Source: Acinetobacter populi (GTDB lineage Bacteria; Pseudomonadota; Gammaproteobacteria; Pseudomonadales; Moraxellaceae). Taken from it: DNA of 64,000 bases. The stretch covers positions 372,001 to 436,000 of the forward strand of contig NZ_NEXX01000002.1 of NCBI RefSeq assembly GCF_002174125.1. The letters are read 5' to 3'. This document shows positions 8,882-18,663 of this stretch, one piece after another. Within the stretch, counting starts at the first letter, position 1. Every line of letters begins with the position of its first letter. The notes beneath the pieces were generated by a model that saw only the letters and a list, made by a program, of their open reading frames with translations, ran no database searches and was not told where the DNA came from. A program made the translations under genes and the position numbers.

Positions 8882-9892
8882 TTATGCCCAATTACTGTGA
8901 TAACGACGGATCAGATATAAAAATAATGGTGCCCCCAAAAACATGGTAAAAATCCCAATTGGAATCTCAAAACTAGATACTGTGCGTGAAATATTATCAA
9001 TGATGAGCAGAAATGATCCACCAAAACAAATATTGGCAGGAACAGTTTTGGCATTATTGGGACCAATTAACATACGCACAATATGTGGTAAAAAAAGTCC
9101 ATATAAGCTGATAATACCTGCCACTGCCACAGATGAAGACGTCGCCAGCGTCACAAATAACACAATCAACAATTGATCTCGTTTCGGATCCACACCAACC
9201 GCCTGTGCTTCCAATCCACCAAGAGCCAATAGATTCATACGCCAGCGTAAAACATACAGACCAATTAACGAAACAGTAATTGGAAAAAACGACTGTTGTA
9301 CTTTCTGCCAAGTTGCCTGATGCAGATTCCCCATCGTCCACTGTACAATCGCTTGTAATTTATATGGATCACTCAAATATTGCACAATACTCAGACCTGC
9401 AATAAATAATCCAGATACAATCATGCCGGACAACAGCACCACAACCACAGAGCTTTTCTGATAACGCTGATAAGCAAAACCATAGGTCAGACAGACCGCC
9501 ACAATACCAAAAATAAACGCCGAAATTTGTACGGGTAACCAACTAAACAACAAGGCAATGGCTGCCCCTAAAGCAGCTCCAGAAGAAATGCCTAGCACAT
9601 AGGAATCGACCAGCGGGTTACGAAATAATGCCTGCAAGGCATTGCCGGAAGATGCCAGTGCTGCGCCCACCATAAAGGTCAGAAATATTCGCGGCATACG
9701 CACATTGAGCATAATATTCTGCATCATTTCAATCTTGTCCTGCTGGACAATCGTTAAATGCTCAGTCGAAGCAAAGCAGTAATACACGGCATGCAGGAAA
9801 TCAACAATGGAAAATTGTTGTGAAGGGCCAATCAATAAAGAAAAAAACAGTAAAGGTAAAGGCAGCACATAGATTAAATAAAATTTATACAT
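8882..9892 (-). CDS. FecCD-type ABC importer permease
   Basis: 336 residues, very hydrophobic, with the FecCD features NVRMPRIF, GNALQALFRNPLV and the GLFLPHIVRMLIGP coupling region. Ten membrane segments are expected by family. It probably acts as a homodimer with the ATPase encoded one base downstream. Its start lies three bases after the binding-protein stop. The family takes up ferric siderophores, heme or vitamin B12; the substrate here is not determined. Confidence 0.92.
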   Translation of the reverse strand: MYKFYLIYVLPLPLLFFSLLIGPSQQFSIVDFLHAVYYCFASTEHLTIVQQDKIEMMQNIMLNVRMPRIFLTFMVGAALASSGNALQALFRNPLVDSYVLGISSGAALGAAIALLFSWLPVQISAFIFGIVAVCLTYGFAYQRYQKSSVVVVLLSGMIVSGLFIAGLSIVQYLSDPYKLQAIVQWTMGNLHQATWQKVQQSFFPITVSLIGLYVLRWRMNLLALGGLEAQAVGVDPKRDQLLIVLFVTLATSSSVAVAGIISLYGLFLPHIVRMLIGPNNAKTVPANICFGGSFLLIIDNISRTVSSFEIPIGIFTMFLGAPLFLYLIRRYHSNWA

Positions 9893-9895
9893 GCA

Positions 9896-10981
9896 TTAGG
9901 GTACTTCCGTTAATTGTGCCAACTGCTGACCATGTTGGGTACCGTAGAACATATTCAAAATACGATATTGATCCTGTTTTGCGTGACTTGCTGCATCATT
10001 TTGCCGATACAGCCAATGATGCAATTGATTGGCTGCCAATAATATTTTCGGTGTATGCGGATTATAGAAAAAACTTGGTGTCAGATTAAAAACCTGTTGT
10101 TGCTTAACTGCTTTCAAGCCTTGTAATTCCGGCTGTTGATAAATTAACTTTGCATCGGAATTCCATAATAAAATTGCATCAGGATTCCATTCAATTAAAT
10201 TTTCAGGATTCACATTCGGCTGATCAATAGCAGCCTGTATAATATTCTCCGCACCTGCCAGCGTAATCATACTATTTGGCATAGAATCCCGACCTGAACT
10301 AGAAAAAATCCGACCACCCGACCAGGCATAATAGACAGTTTTCTTGATGGGAAAATCAACATCTGTTGTTTTTTGAATCACTGCAAGCTCATGCTGAATA
10401 AACTGAATCAGGTGTGACGCACGTTGTTGTTGTCCAGTCAATGTTCCCAAATCTTGCAACTCTTTTAAGGTTTGCGCCAGATTTTCTGATTGTGCTGCGT
10501 ACACTGGGATCTTCATGCTTCTAAGCAAAGTAATGCTATCGGGTTGATTGGCATACATCACCACCAGATCCGGCTTTAAGCTGATAATACTTTCCAGACT
10601 GCTAGCAGAATCCGATTGACTCGGTGTTGCCAATTTTTTCTCTTTAATACGCGCATCCAGAATCGAATAAGCTTGATAGAGTGAGCTTGAACTATAAACT
10701 TTACCAGGAATAGCAATAACCCGTTGCCCTGCACCCAGCATATAAAGATTATCCAGACTCGCCTCAAATAAACAGACAATCCGCTGTGCAGGTTGCTTTA
10801 ACTGAACCAAATCACCTTTGGCATCAGTGACTTGAATCGCATAAGATTGCTTGAATTTTTCTTGCGCCGAATGATCACAAGCAGACAAGCACATGCTGAG
10901 TATTAACAGACAAATATATACAGCTGTTGCAAAATAGTGCCATTTTTTACAGCGGAGATATGAGTAGACAACAAATATCAT
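9896..10981 (-). CDS. Periplasmic binding lipoprotein of FecCD-type importer
   Basis: 361 residues. A hydrophobic N-terminal segment ends in LSAC with the lipobox cysteine at residue 35, so this is a predicted lipoprotein. The body is the FepB/BtuF fold (QRIVCLFEASLDNLYMLGAG, LKPDLVVMY, NPENLIEWNPDAILLW). The ribosome binding site before the ATG at 10981 is poor, so translation may be weak or the start slightly different. It leads the operon with permease and ATPase. The TonB receptor at 11832-13952 on the same strand is a possible outer-membrane partner. Confidence 0.87.
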   Translation of the reverse strand: MIFVVYSYLRCKKWHYFATAVYICLLILSMCLSACDHSAQEKFKQSYAIQVTDAKGDLVQLKQPAQRIVCLFEASLDNLYMLGAGQRVIAIPGKVYSSSSLYQAYSILDARIKEKKLATPSQSDSASSLESIISLKPDLVVMYANQPDSITLLRSMKIPVYAAQSENLAQTLKELQDLGTLTGQQQRASHLIQFIQHELAVIQKTTDVDFPIKKTVYYAWSGGRIFSSSGRDSMPNSMITLAGAENIIQAAIDQPNVNPENLIEWNPDAILLWNSDAKLIYQQPELQGLKAVKQQQVFNLTPSFFYNPHTPKILLAANQLHHWLYRQNDAASHAKQDQYRILNMFYGTQHGQQLAQLTEVP

Positions 10982-11100
10982 GATCTAGCACAGTTTTAAG
11001 CAAAGCATAGACATCACAACAATCCATCAATACAATCTTATCTATCGGGGGCTGCATTCTAAATGGAACCAGCGATGAAGTGCAATTTTAACTGGAAATT

Positions 11101-11119
11101 TTTAATGAAAATGATCAAG
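11101..11119. promoter_or_regulatory. Weak Fur-box-like sequence
   Basis: Aligned to the 19-base Fur consensus, this stretch in the gap between the importer operon and the GNAT gene agrees at about 12 positions, including AATGA and AAT. It could serve either divergent gene. The match is modest in an AT-rich region. Confidence 0.25.
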
Positions 11120-11150
11120 TCAGCCTTTATCGCCGGCTAAACTTGAAAGG

Positions 11151-11690
11151 ATGAAGAACATTACGTCTTACCAAGGTCGATTACCTAAATTTCACCTTCA
11201 CCGCCTAACACCCGCAGATTGCCATGAGTTTGATCAAATCGTGGACTTTATCATGCGCAGTCGCAAACAGCTTTTTCCCATGCTGGATCATCAACAATTG
11301 CCTGATGATCTCGCTCATTTTCAACAGACATTTATTGATGATGATTTAGGCTGCTTGATTAAACTGGAGAATGGCTCACAGTTGATTGGTGTAGTAGGAT
11401 TTAAGCGTTACGATCACCGATTTTCAAATTTTAACCTCTCCTCTACACCTGTGGTTGAAATCGTTAAATTATTTATTCATGAAGATTTCCGACAATTGGG
11501 GCTAGCCAGTGTATTAATTGATCATTTAAAAACAATAGCAACACAGCGAAAAATTAAAACACTATATTTACATACCCATCCTTTTCTCAACGGAGCAGAA
11601 ATATTCTGGCTAAAACAAGGATTTCATAAAATTTTGCAGGAAGATGATGGGATCTGGAATACCATACACATGACCGCCGATCTTATATAA
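11151..11690 (+). CDS. GNAT-family N-acetyltransferase
   Basis: 179 residues. The GNAT core is seen as VVEIVKLFIHEDFRQLGLASVLIDHL, containing an acetyl-CoA loop of the R-x-x-G-x-A form, followed by LYLHTHP and the FWLKQGFHKI strand. AAGGATGAAG gives an acceptable ribosome binding site. It stands alone, divergent from the ABC importer and convergent with the TonB receptor. Acetyltransferases occur in some metal-chelator clusters, but no other biosynthetic gene is here, so the acceptor is unknown. Confidence 0.82.
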   Translation: MKNITSYQGRLPKFHLHRLTPADCHEFDQIVDFIMRSRKQLFPMLDHQQLPDDLAHFQQTFIDDDLGCLIKLENGSQLIGVVGFKRYDHRFSNFNLSSTPVVEIVKLFIHEDFRQLGLASVLIDHLKTIATQRKIKTLYLHTHPFLNGAEIFWLKQGFHKILQEDDGIWNTIHMTADLI

Positions 11691-11831
11691 ATACTGCAAT
11701 CAAAAAATCTTCCAAATCTAGACGATAACCATCTTCATAGTATGAGGTCTAAGAATTTCTATCTATGATTCGTTATATATGAATAAGCTATAGAAATCCA
11801 AAAGACCTAAACACTTAAATATTTCACATCA

Positions 11832-13952
11832 TCAAAATGCATAACTCAGACTCAAAAATGCTTCTCGCGGATTTCCCGGCGTCACCCATTCATCTTTCAG
11901 ACTGGCACTATAATAAGTCTTATTGAATACATTATTTAAAGTGAATTGACTACGCAATTTTTCATTGATCTGATAATAAGCATTTAAATTAAGCAAAGTA
12001 TAGGAAGGCAGCTCAAAACCATCATCTTTGACATTTCCTGAACGGTCAGAGACATAGTTTAAATTTCCACCCACACCAATCTTTTGTTGACCCGATTGCC
12101 ACAGATCATACATCGCAAAAAGATTAGCACTATGTTTTGGACTATTCAACAAGCGATCACCCCGCTCAATGCCAACTGCTGGTTCCCCCTTTCTTACCGA
12201 CGCATCGGTATAGGCATACGCCAGTTTAAGCTTTAGACGATCAATCGGCTCTGCGCTTAAATCAATCTCCACACCTCTACTTAATTGCTCGCCTGTGCTG
12301 ATGTAATCCGATAACCCCGTTGGATTATCCACCAAAACATTTTTCTTTTTGATATGGAATAAGGAAATCGTCGATTCTATTCGTTCATCAAAAAATTTAT
12401 TTTTTGTACCAAATTCATACGTTAAAGCCTTTTCAGGTTGGAATAATTCCGAATTTTCATCCAACCCCGAATTTAGATGGAAAGACTTACCTGCACTAAC
12501 AAACATAGACCATTGATCATTCACCTGATAATTTAATGCAGCTTTTGGACTAAAATGGGTAAAATATTGCGTTCCCTGTTTGGACTTTGCATGCTCGTTA
12601 AATTTCTGCTGATAATAATCTACACGTCCACCAAGCAAAAATGCCCATTGTGGATTAAATTCAATATAATCACTTAAGCCAAAGGCAATATTATTTTGAT
12701 CTTCATCGGTATCCAAAACTGTCGTATTAACATCTGGTAGATTCGCCCCATATACCGGACGATAGATATTAATCAAATCCATATCAGACCCACTGGTCTT
12801 ACGATAGCGTTGCAGTTTATTCAGAATATTCAAATGGCTCAATTCGGTGGTAATCGCCACCTTATGCAAAAGCTTAGCCGTTGAAAATTGACCGATTAAA
12901 TCGTGATTCAACAAATAACTACTGGTAGTATTATCCCGATAACGACGTTCGCGGTTAAGATCGCCCTGATCATTAATCAGTTTATAGGCTTCGGTTGAAA
13001 ACCCCTGCAAAGTATTATGCTTATAATTGAGTGTTACTTCACTTTTCCAGTCATCATTCCATTGGTGTTTGAGTCGTAATTGTTGTAGATAATCATCCAT
13101 ATCAATTAAGCCATCTGCTTGTTCGCCTAAGAAACGATGATTGGGAATTTTACCCAGTTGTTGATTTACTGCCAGTACACCACGATCAAAGCGGCTATTG
13201 ACCTGTGTATATTCACTATCATAATCAATTTGAGTCTGATCATTCGGCTGCCATGTCAATTGCGGTGCTACAAATAAACGATCATGTTTGACAAAATCCC
13301 GAAAGCTATGCTTATTTTCATACGCTATACCTAAACGATACGCTACTGTATCGGTAATGGCATTGGTCGAATCGAAGGCTGCACGATATTGGTCATAAGA
13401 ACCCACACTCAAATCAACTCGATGCTCAGGTGAAAACTGCGGCTTTTTGGTGACAATATTGATTGTACCACCCGGATCACCTGCCCCATATAAAGCAGCT
13501 TCGGGGCCTTTTAGAAATTCCAGACGGTCAATATTGACCATATCATGGGCGGCATTCATGCCAAGATAAGCATTTACACCGTTTCTAAGCGCACTTGCAC
13601 CCACAGTCTGATCGGTATTAAAACCACGAATGGCATAATTGTCCCATAAACCTGCCATGGGATTAAGTACTGATACACCACTCACTAATTTAGTCACATC
13701 GGTAATACGCTGTGCATGATTATCCTGCAAAATATCTTGCCCCAATACTTGGACGTTTTGCGGTGTTTGTAATGGGTCCAATTCAAATTTGGTTGCAGCC
13801 GTTGTTTGATTTTCGGTTTCGGTGGCCGTGATGACGATGGTAGGTAAAGCTTTTATCTGTTTATTTTGCTCTGCTTCAATTGTTTTGGCATTGGCAGCCG
13901 ATACGGCTGTTAAAAGCCCCATCGAACTGAATAAAATAAAAGGTACTTTCAT
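11832..13952 (-). CDS. TonB-dependent siderophore-type receptor, probably zinc-regulated
   Basis: 706 residues. A signal peptide ends near ANA (residue 23), a TonB-box-like LPTIVITATE follows, then the plug domain (LQTPQNVQVLGQDIL, GFNTDQTVGASALRNG, LYGAGDPGGTINIVTKKP) and a 22-strand barrel ending in the aromatic-terminated SLSYAF. The family takes ferric siderophores or other metal chelates through the outer membrane. A near-consensus Zur operator lies 25 to 43 bases before the start codon, so a zinc or zincophore role is possible despite the siderophore-like family. The importer operon upstream could continue the pathway. Confidence 0.92.
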   Translation of the reverse strand: MKVPFILFSSMGLLTAVSAANAKTIEAEQNKQIKALPTIVITATETENQTTAATKFELDPLQTPQNVQVLGQDILQDNHAQRITDVTKLVSGVSVLNPMAGLWDNYAIRGFNTDQTVGASALRNGVNAYLGMNAAHDMVNIDRLEFLKGPEAALYGAGDPGGTINIVTKKPQFSPEHRVDLSVGSYDQYRAAFDSTNAITDTVAYRLGIAYENKHSFRDFVKHDRLFVAPQLTWQPNDQTQIDYDSEYTQVNSRFDRGVLAVNQQLGKIPNHRFLGEQADGLIDMDDYLQQLRLKHQWNDDWKSEVTLNYKHNTLQGFSTEAYKLINDQGDLNRERRYRDNTTSSYLLNHDLIGQFSTAKLLHKVAITTELSHLNILNKLQRYRKTSGSDMDLINIYRPVYGANLPDVNTTVLDTDEDQNNIAFGLSDYIEFNPQWAFLLGGRVDYYQQKFNEHAKSKQGTQYFTHFSPKAALNYQVNDQWSMFVSAGKSFHLNSGLDENSELFQPEKALTYEFGTKNKFFDERIESTISLFHIKKKNVLVDNPTGLSDYISTGEQLSRGVEIDLSAEPIDRLKLKLAYAYTDASVRKGEPAVGIERGDRLLNSPKHSANLFAMYDLWQSGQQKIGVGGNLNYVSDRSGNVKDDGFELPSYTLLNLNAYYQINEKLRSQFTLNNVFNKTYYSASLKDEWVTPGNPREAFLSLSYAF

Positions 13953-13976
13953 GAAGTAATAGCCTTAAATAAATAA

Positions 13977-13995
13977 AATGTTATAACGTAACATT
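13977..13995. promoter_or_regulatory. Zur-box-like palindrome before the TonB receptor
   Basis: The 19 bases AATGTTATAACGTAACATT have AATGTTA and TAACATT arms around TAACG. They agree with the gammaproteobacterial Zur pattern GTTATA-N-TATAAC at 11 of 13 positions. The location, 25-43 bases before the ATG, fits repression by occupancy of the promoter. Confidence 0.6.
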
Positions 13996-14156
13996 ATATT
14001 CATCCCAATCAATAAAACAATATCATTTCTTTAAATTTTCTTTATAAATCCAATTCTTATATAAAAATCTTTAAACCTCTTGCTATCACTTGCGCTTCAA
14101 AAACAAATTCTTTTCAAGCTTTCCTCATGTGACAGAACCAAAATTAAAAAGTCCCT

Positions 14157-14663
14157 TTAAGCAATTTCTACCTGCTCGACATGATGCCCCACCTGATGAT
14201 AGCTGCGATTAAAATAGACCAAGCCTTGGTCATGTTGACTTTGTTGAATCGCGACAATACCACAGATAAAAATAGTATGTGTTCCAACTTCCTGAATTTG
14301 CTCAATCTGACAATCAAAACTCACCAAAGCATCCTCTAACACGGGTGAACCCGTTTCTAATGCAGTCCAGACACCATGTTCGAACCGTTCTTCTGGACTC
14401 ATTTTGGATGAAAACACATGAGAAATATGCTGATGATGTGCGCCCAAAACATTCACGGTTAAAATTTTATTTTCGACAAAATGTACATGTGAGCTAGCTG
14501 CTTTATTCATACATATCAATAATGTTGGCGGTGTATCAGTGACACTGCACACGGCAGATGCAGTAAATCCATAACGACCAGATGAACCTGCCGTAGTAAC
14601 GACACTTACCGCACCTGTTAACATCGACATTGCATTTCTAAAGTCTGTTGCTTCAATCATCAT
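14157..14663 (-). CDS. RutF/HpaC-like flavin reductase
   Basis: 168 residues of the flavin-reductase-like FMN-binding fold: FRNAMSMLTGAVSVVTT at the start, GFTASAVCSVTDTPPTLLICMN, and the NVLG motif. Such proteins reduce FMN or FAD with NAD(P)H and feed oxygen-using partners. It lies 195 bases downstream of the MesD-type methionine synthase on the same strand. A role in supplying reduced flavin to the oxygen-dependent MesD/MesX pair is plausible but is inference from position. Two adjacent ATG codons are possible starts. Confidence 0.85.
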   Translation of the reverse strand: MMIEATDFRNAMSMLTGAVSVVTTAGSSGRYGFTASAVCSVTDTPPTLLICMNKAASSHVHFVENKILTVNVLGAHHQHISHVFSSKMSPEERFEHGVWTALETGSPVLEDALVSFDCQIEQIQEVGTHTIFICGIVAIQQSQHDQGLVYFNRSYHQVGHHVEQVEIA

Positions 14664-14781
14664 TTTTTCCTAAATTGAACCGTACCTTTTTTCTTTAGAT
14701 CTCGCGATACCACGCCATTTCCCCCATATAGGCACATTATGAATGAGCTCTGTATGGAAGCTAACACCGGCTGATTGAGAT

Positions 14782-14840
14782 AAGGGTGACCAGTTTAATC
14801 ATAAATATAAAATCCAATCAAACTGGAAAAGGTAACCCTT
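14782..14840. other. Inverted repeat between synthase and flavin reductase genes
   Basis: AAGGGT and CCAGTTT are mirrored by AAACTGG and ACCCTT across a 59-base span just past the synthase stop codon. It may act as an attenuator or processing hairpin within the operon. There is no clear T-run. Confidence 0.4.
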
Positions 14841-14858
14841 TATACATTCCTATACCGA

Positions 14859-15893
14859 TTAGTGCCCGTTTGCGAGTTCTTTTCGGATGAGTTCTGCACC
14901 TGCACTCAAAGCATTGAGCTTGCCACTTGCAACTTGACGGGATAAAGGCGCCATACCACAGTTGGTACAAGGATAAAGTTTATCAGCATCGACAAATTGC
15001 AGTGCGGCTCTAAGTGTACCAGCGACTTCTTCTGCTGTTTCAATAGTATTGGTTGCCACATCAATGGCACCTACCATCACTTTTTTACCGCGAATAAGCT
15101 CAAGTAAATCCATTGGCACACGAGAGTTGTGACATTCGAGTGAAATAAGATCGATATTAGATTGTTGCAGTTTTGGAAATGCTTCTTCATATTGTCGCCA
15201 CTCTGAACCCAGTGTCTTTTTCCAATCTGTATTGGCTTTGATACCATAACCATAGCAGATATGTACCGCAGTTTCACATTTCAGCCCTTCAATGGCTTTT
15301 TCTAAAGTGGCAATCCCCCAATCATTTACCTCATCAAAAAATACGTTAAATGCAGGCTCATCAAATTGGATAATATCAACACCAGCAGCCTCTAACTCTC
15401 TGGCCTCTTGGTTGAGAATTTTGGCAAATTCCCAAGCCAGTTTTTCACGACTTTTATAGTGACCATCATAGAGCGTATCAATCATCGTCATCGGACCGGG
15501 TAGCGCCCATTTAATCGGTTGATTGGTTTGCTGACGTAAAAACTTGGCATCTTCAACAAAAACCGGTTTTTGGCGAGACACAGCACCTACCACGGTTGGC
15601 ACACTTGCATCATAACGATTACGGATTCTCACAGTCTCGCGTTTTTCAAAATCAACGCCATTCAAGTGTTCAATAAACGTCGTGACAAAATGTTGGCGAG
15701 TTTGTTCGCCATCACTGACAATATCAATTCCTGCATGTTGCTGTTCTTGCAATGCCAAAAGCAAAGCATCCTGTTTACCTTCGATTAATTGATCATCTTG
15801 TAATTTCCAAGGTGACCAAAGTTTTTCTGGCTCTGCAAGCCAAGATGGTTTTGGTAAACTGCCAGCAGTTGAAGTTGGTAATAATATTTTCAT
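14859..15893 (-). CDS. mesD: MesD-type core methionine synthase
   Basis: 344 residues, half the size of MetE and matching only its catalytic C-terminal half. The zinc ligands are visible in HICYG, LECHNSR and PCTNCG. Without the N-terminal folate-binding half, this family is described as folate-independent, transferring a methyl group to homocysteine from another donor. The DUF1852 gene 43 bases upstream is the known companion (MesX) of the MesD subfamily, which is reported to need oxygen. I start at the ATG at 15893; a TTG two codons earlier is unlikely. Some annotations simply call it MetE. Confidence 0.87.
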   Translation of the reverse strand: MKILLPTSTAGSLPKPSWLAEPEKLWSPWKLQDDQLIEGKQDALLLALQEQQHAGIDIVSDGEQTRQHFVTTFIEHLNGVDFEKRETVRIRNRYDASVPTVVGAVSRQKPVFVEDAKFLRQQTNQPIKWALPGPMTMIDTLYDGHYKSREKLAWEFAKILNQEARELEAAGVDIIQFDEPAFNVFFDEVNDWGIATLEKAIEGLKCETAVHICYGYGIKANTDWKKTLGSEWRQYEEAFPKLQQSNIDLISLECHNSRVPMDLLELIRGKKVMVGAIDVATNTIETAEEVAGTLRAALQFVDADKLYPCTNCGMAPLSRQVASGKLNALSAGAELIRKELANGH

Positions 15894-15936
15894 AATCAAT
15901 AATCTTTTCTAGCTTGGTTATATAACAACATCATTT

Positions 15937-16914
15937 TTAAACAGCGTAGCTCGCAGCCCATTGCTCAAGGATATTTTGATATCGCTTGATGAACTGCTCT
16001 TCCGTAAATTTTCCCTGCTTAATCGCCAACTGGCTACGCTCTTCCCGATCATAAACAATGCGAGTGAGTGAATAATCCTGATGCTTCAAACTTGGTTGAT
16101 AATATTGTCCTGCCGCAGCATTTGCGTTGTAAATCTCAGGGCGATAAATCTTTTGAAAGGTTTCCATCGTACTGATGGTACTGATCAACTCAAGATTGGT
16201 GTAATCACTGAGCAAATCACCATGGAAGTAAAATGCCAAAGGCGCAACACTATTTGGCGGCATAAAATAGCGAACCTGCAAGCCCATTTTTCCGAAATAC
16301 TCATCCGTTAAAGAATATGCATCTTGTTGATATTCAACACCTAAGATTGGATGTATATTTGCAGTCCGATGATATGTTTTTGTGGTTGAAACACTTAAAC
16401 AAATCACAGGTGGTTTATTAAAATGATCTTTAAATGTATTTGAATTTATAAAAGATTGATAGATTTTTCCGTGAAGCTCACCATAGTTTTCCGGAAGACT
16501 AAATTTGGCTTGATTATAATTATGTTCCGGCAGTAATACACTAAAATCATAATCACGCACATAAGAAGAAAAACTGTTCCCTACAATACCTTCAATGCGT
16601 TTATTATTTTTATGATCAACAATACTGGTTTGTAAGATTTCAATCGTAGGGAAGGTTTCACCATTGCCCTCAACATCTATATCAACAGAAATGATTTCAA
16701 GTTCGAGAGAATAACGATCGCCTTTCGGGTTATCCCAATGCGCCAAATCATTGAAACGATTGTTCATCATCCTTAAGGTATTGCGTAAATTCTCTTGACG
16801 ACTCGCCCCTCTCGCCAAATTTGCAAAGTTGGTGGTGAGACGTGTTTTGTCTGAGGGATGGTAGTTTTCATCGAAACTAATTTGCTTAATCTTAAATATA
16901 AACGCTTTATACAT
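15937..16914 (-). CDS. mesX: MesX, DUF1852 partner of methionine synthase
   Basis: 325 residues, the usual length of DUF1852 proteins, with no signal peptide or membrane segment. Conserved-looking elements are DKTRLTTNFANLARG near residue 22 and ILGVEYQQDAYSLTDEYF in the middle. DUF1852 genes occur next to core-type methionine synthases and are needed for their function; the chemistry is not evident from sequence. It is first in the mesX-mesD-flavin reductase run. Confidence 0.87.
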   Translation of the reverse strand: MYKAFIFKIKQISFDENYHPSDKTRLTTNFANLARGASRQENLRNTLRMMNNRFNDLAHWDNPKGDRYSLELEIISVDIDVEGNGETFPTIEILQTSIVDHKNNKRIEGIVGNSFSSYVRDYDFSVLLPEHNYNQAKFSLPENYGELHGKIYQSFINSNTFKDHFNKPPVICLSVSTTKTYHRTANIHPILGVEYQQDAYSLTDEYFGKMGLQVRYFMPPNSVAPLAFYFHGDLLSDYTNLELISTISTMETFQKIYRPEIYNANAAAGQYYQPSLKHQDYSLTRIVYDREERSQLAIKQGKFTEEQFIKRYQNILEQWAASYAV

Positions 16915-17111
16915 TGTGATCCGGTACCCTAAGTTCTGAGATAAATCTGAATATAGTGTGCTTTATACCTGAATCCCAACATGAATAAAAACGATCTTTT
17001 CTCACCAAAACATGAAATAAATTCACGATGTATTTTTTGTCATATTAAGCAAGACAAGGGAGGATATTTTATAGAAAGTGGAAATGTTGCTGAAAAAAAA
17101 TAGATTCAAGT

Positions 17112-17150
17112 AAGCATCCAATTAAAATCAATTGGGCTTTACGGATGCTT
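17112..17150. other. Hairpin upstream of mesX
   Basis: AAGCATCC and GGATGCTT form an eight-base stem, with CAATT/AATTG inside. It lies between mesX and the IS remnant and has no strong T-run. It may be a decayed terminator or part of the insertion boundary. Confidence 0.35.
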
Positions 17151-17237
17151 ATATTGCTACTCGAATTGGTAAAATTGTACAAAATGCTCCTAGACACTGT
17201 CGTGGACAGTACTCCCCTCTAAATTCTTAAAATATTT

Positions 17238-17625
17238 CTATTCAAAGGTTTTTGGGCTTAAATAGTCATTTGTAGAATGTCGTCTAATTCGATTGTTGTA
17301 AATCTCAATATATTCAAATAATACAGTATTAGCTTCTTTTCTAGTAGTAAATACAATACCGTGAACCACATGAGCTTTAATGTATGAAATAGGCTTTCTA
17401 TAATAGTATTATCCCATGAGCAGTATACTGCGCAAGGCCTCTACGTGACATGCTTTGAATACAATCATTCGTTAATAAATAGCCATCTAAAATCACGACT
17501 ACAGTACTGTGAGCCTTGGTCATAGTGCACCATGATACTCATTGGATAGCCCTAACGAGCTAGAGCATAATGAAATGCACCACGCACCAATTGACGATCT
17601 ATCCGTGTATCAGTGAGATCATACA
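17238..17625 (-). pseudogene. Decayed IS3-family transposase (OrfB) remnant
   Basis: The minus strand encodes broken pieces of an IS3-type DDE integrase. In order they are a TDTRIDRQLVRGAFHYAL stretch, the second-aspartate region as DQGSQYCSRDF, the WDNTIIESLFHTLK motif holding the catalytic Glu, and the C-terminus EYIEIYNNRIRRHS to LSPKTFE followed by TAG at 17238. In-frame stops (after HYALAR and LFINE) and a frameshift after HTLK destroy the gene. No OrfA and no convincing terminal repeats were found. It abuts the LysR stop codon and marks the left edge of the accessory islet. Confidence 0.88.
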
Positions 17626-17631
17626 ATTTAA

Positions 17632-18546
17632 CTAATCTGTAGAAAATATTTCCATACGCTCTAATATCCATGCAATAAGCTCATTTGCAGCAGGTGATAT
17701 AGAAGTTAATTTCTTTACTATCAATCTGCCGTAAATATTATTTAAAATAGCATTATCAATTTCTAAGGTAGTCAGTTGACCAGAGATAATATCACTGAAC
17801 GCCGAAAATTCTGCGATAAAGGTAACTGCGTCTGTATTAACAACATAATGCCTTAATGCGGATAGTGAATTAGTAGTAAAAGCTGGATTCAACGCAATGT
17901 TTTCCATATGAAACACATACTTTAAAGCTTGTCCTATACCATACTCAGAAGGCATAAGAGCGATAGGAAACTTAATTATATCTTCAAAATGAATAGGCTG
18001 CTGTAATTTAGTTAGTTGATGATCAGGCCTGAGCAGTAGTTTTATTGGTTGTTTACATGATGCAATATAACAGACATCATCACAAATGGATGGATTATAT
18101 GCTATACCAAAATGAGCCTTTCCCGTTGCAACCTCATTAATAACAGCATTTACTGGAAGTATATCAAGATATATTTTTATTCCCGGATAAGTACGTGAAA
18201 ATTCGCCAAGTACTTTACTATTTAATATATCAATAAATCCTTCACTCAGTGCTATACGAATATTTCCATCTTGCAATCCACTCAAAGATCTTAACTGTTC
18301 CTCAAAATGCTCTTGTTGAGCTTGGCAACCACGCCAAAAATCTAATAAAAACTGGGCGGCCTCAGTTGGTTCAACACCCCTTGATTGTCTATCAAATAGT
18401 TTCACTCCCACTTCTTCTTCGAGCAGTTTAATTTGTCTAGTAATTACAGACGGCGCTGTATTTAACTGTTCAGCTGCTCCTCGAATTGATTTATGTCGCC
18501 ATACTTCAAAAAAATAACGCATTCGACGTTGATTCAAATCGCGCAT
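17632..18546 (-). CDS. LysR-family transcriptional regulator
   Basis: 304 residues from the ATG at 18546. The N-terminal helix-turn-helix is typical (MRYFFEVWRHKSIRGAAEQLN, PSVITRQIKLLEEEVGVKLFDR) and a LysR substrate-binding domain follows. It is divergent from the transporter-peptidase pair by 117 bases, the classic layout for a LysR regulator controlling its neighbours. Its effector would be the compound carried by that transporter, which is unknown. The gene and its neighbours are richer in A and T than the housekeeping genes around them. Confidence 0.9.
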   Translation of the reverse strand: MRDLNQRRMRYFFEVWRHKSIRGAAEQLNTAPSVITRQIKLLEEEVGVKLFDRQSRGVEPTEAAQFLLDFWRGCQAQQEHFEEQLRSLSGLQDGNIRIALSEGFIDILNSKVLGEFSRTYPGIKIYLDILPVNAVINEVATGKAHFGIAYNPSICDDVCYIASCKQPIKLLLRPDHQLTKLQQPIHFEDIIKFPIALMPSEYGIGQALKYVFHMENIALNPAFTTNSLSALRHYVVNTDAVTFIAEFSAFSDIISGQLTTLEIDNAILNNIYGRLIVKKLTSISPAANELIAWILERMEIFSTD

Positions 18547-18663
18547 AGTTTTCAATCTAATTTTGTTGTTGCTTATAAGGTAACAAAGTGCTTCTTAAGT
18601 TGCTATTGCTGTATCAAAAAAAAATTTAGATTATAGGGTATCAAGACAAGGAGTCTGCGTGAG

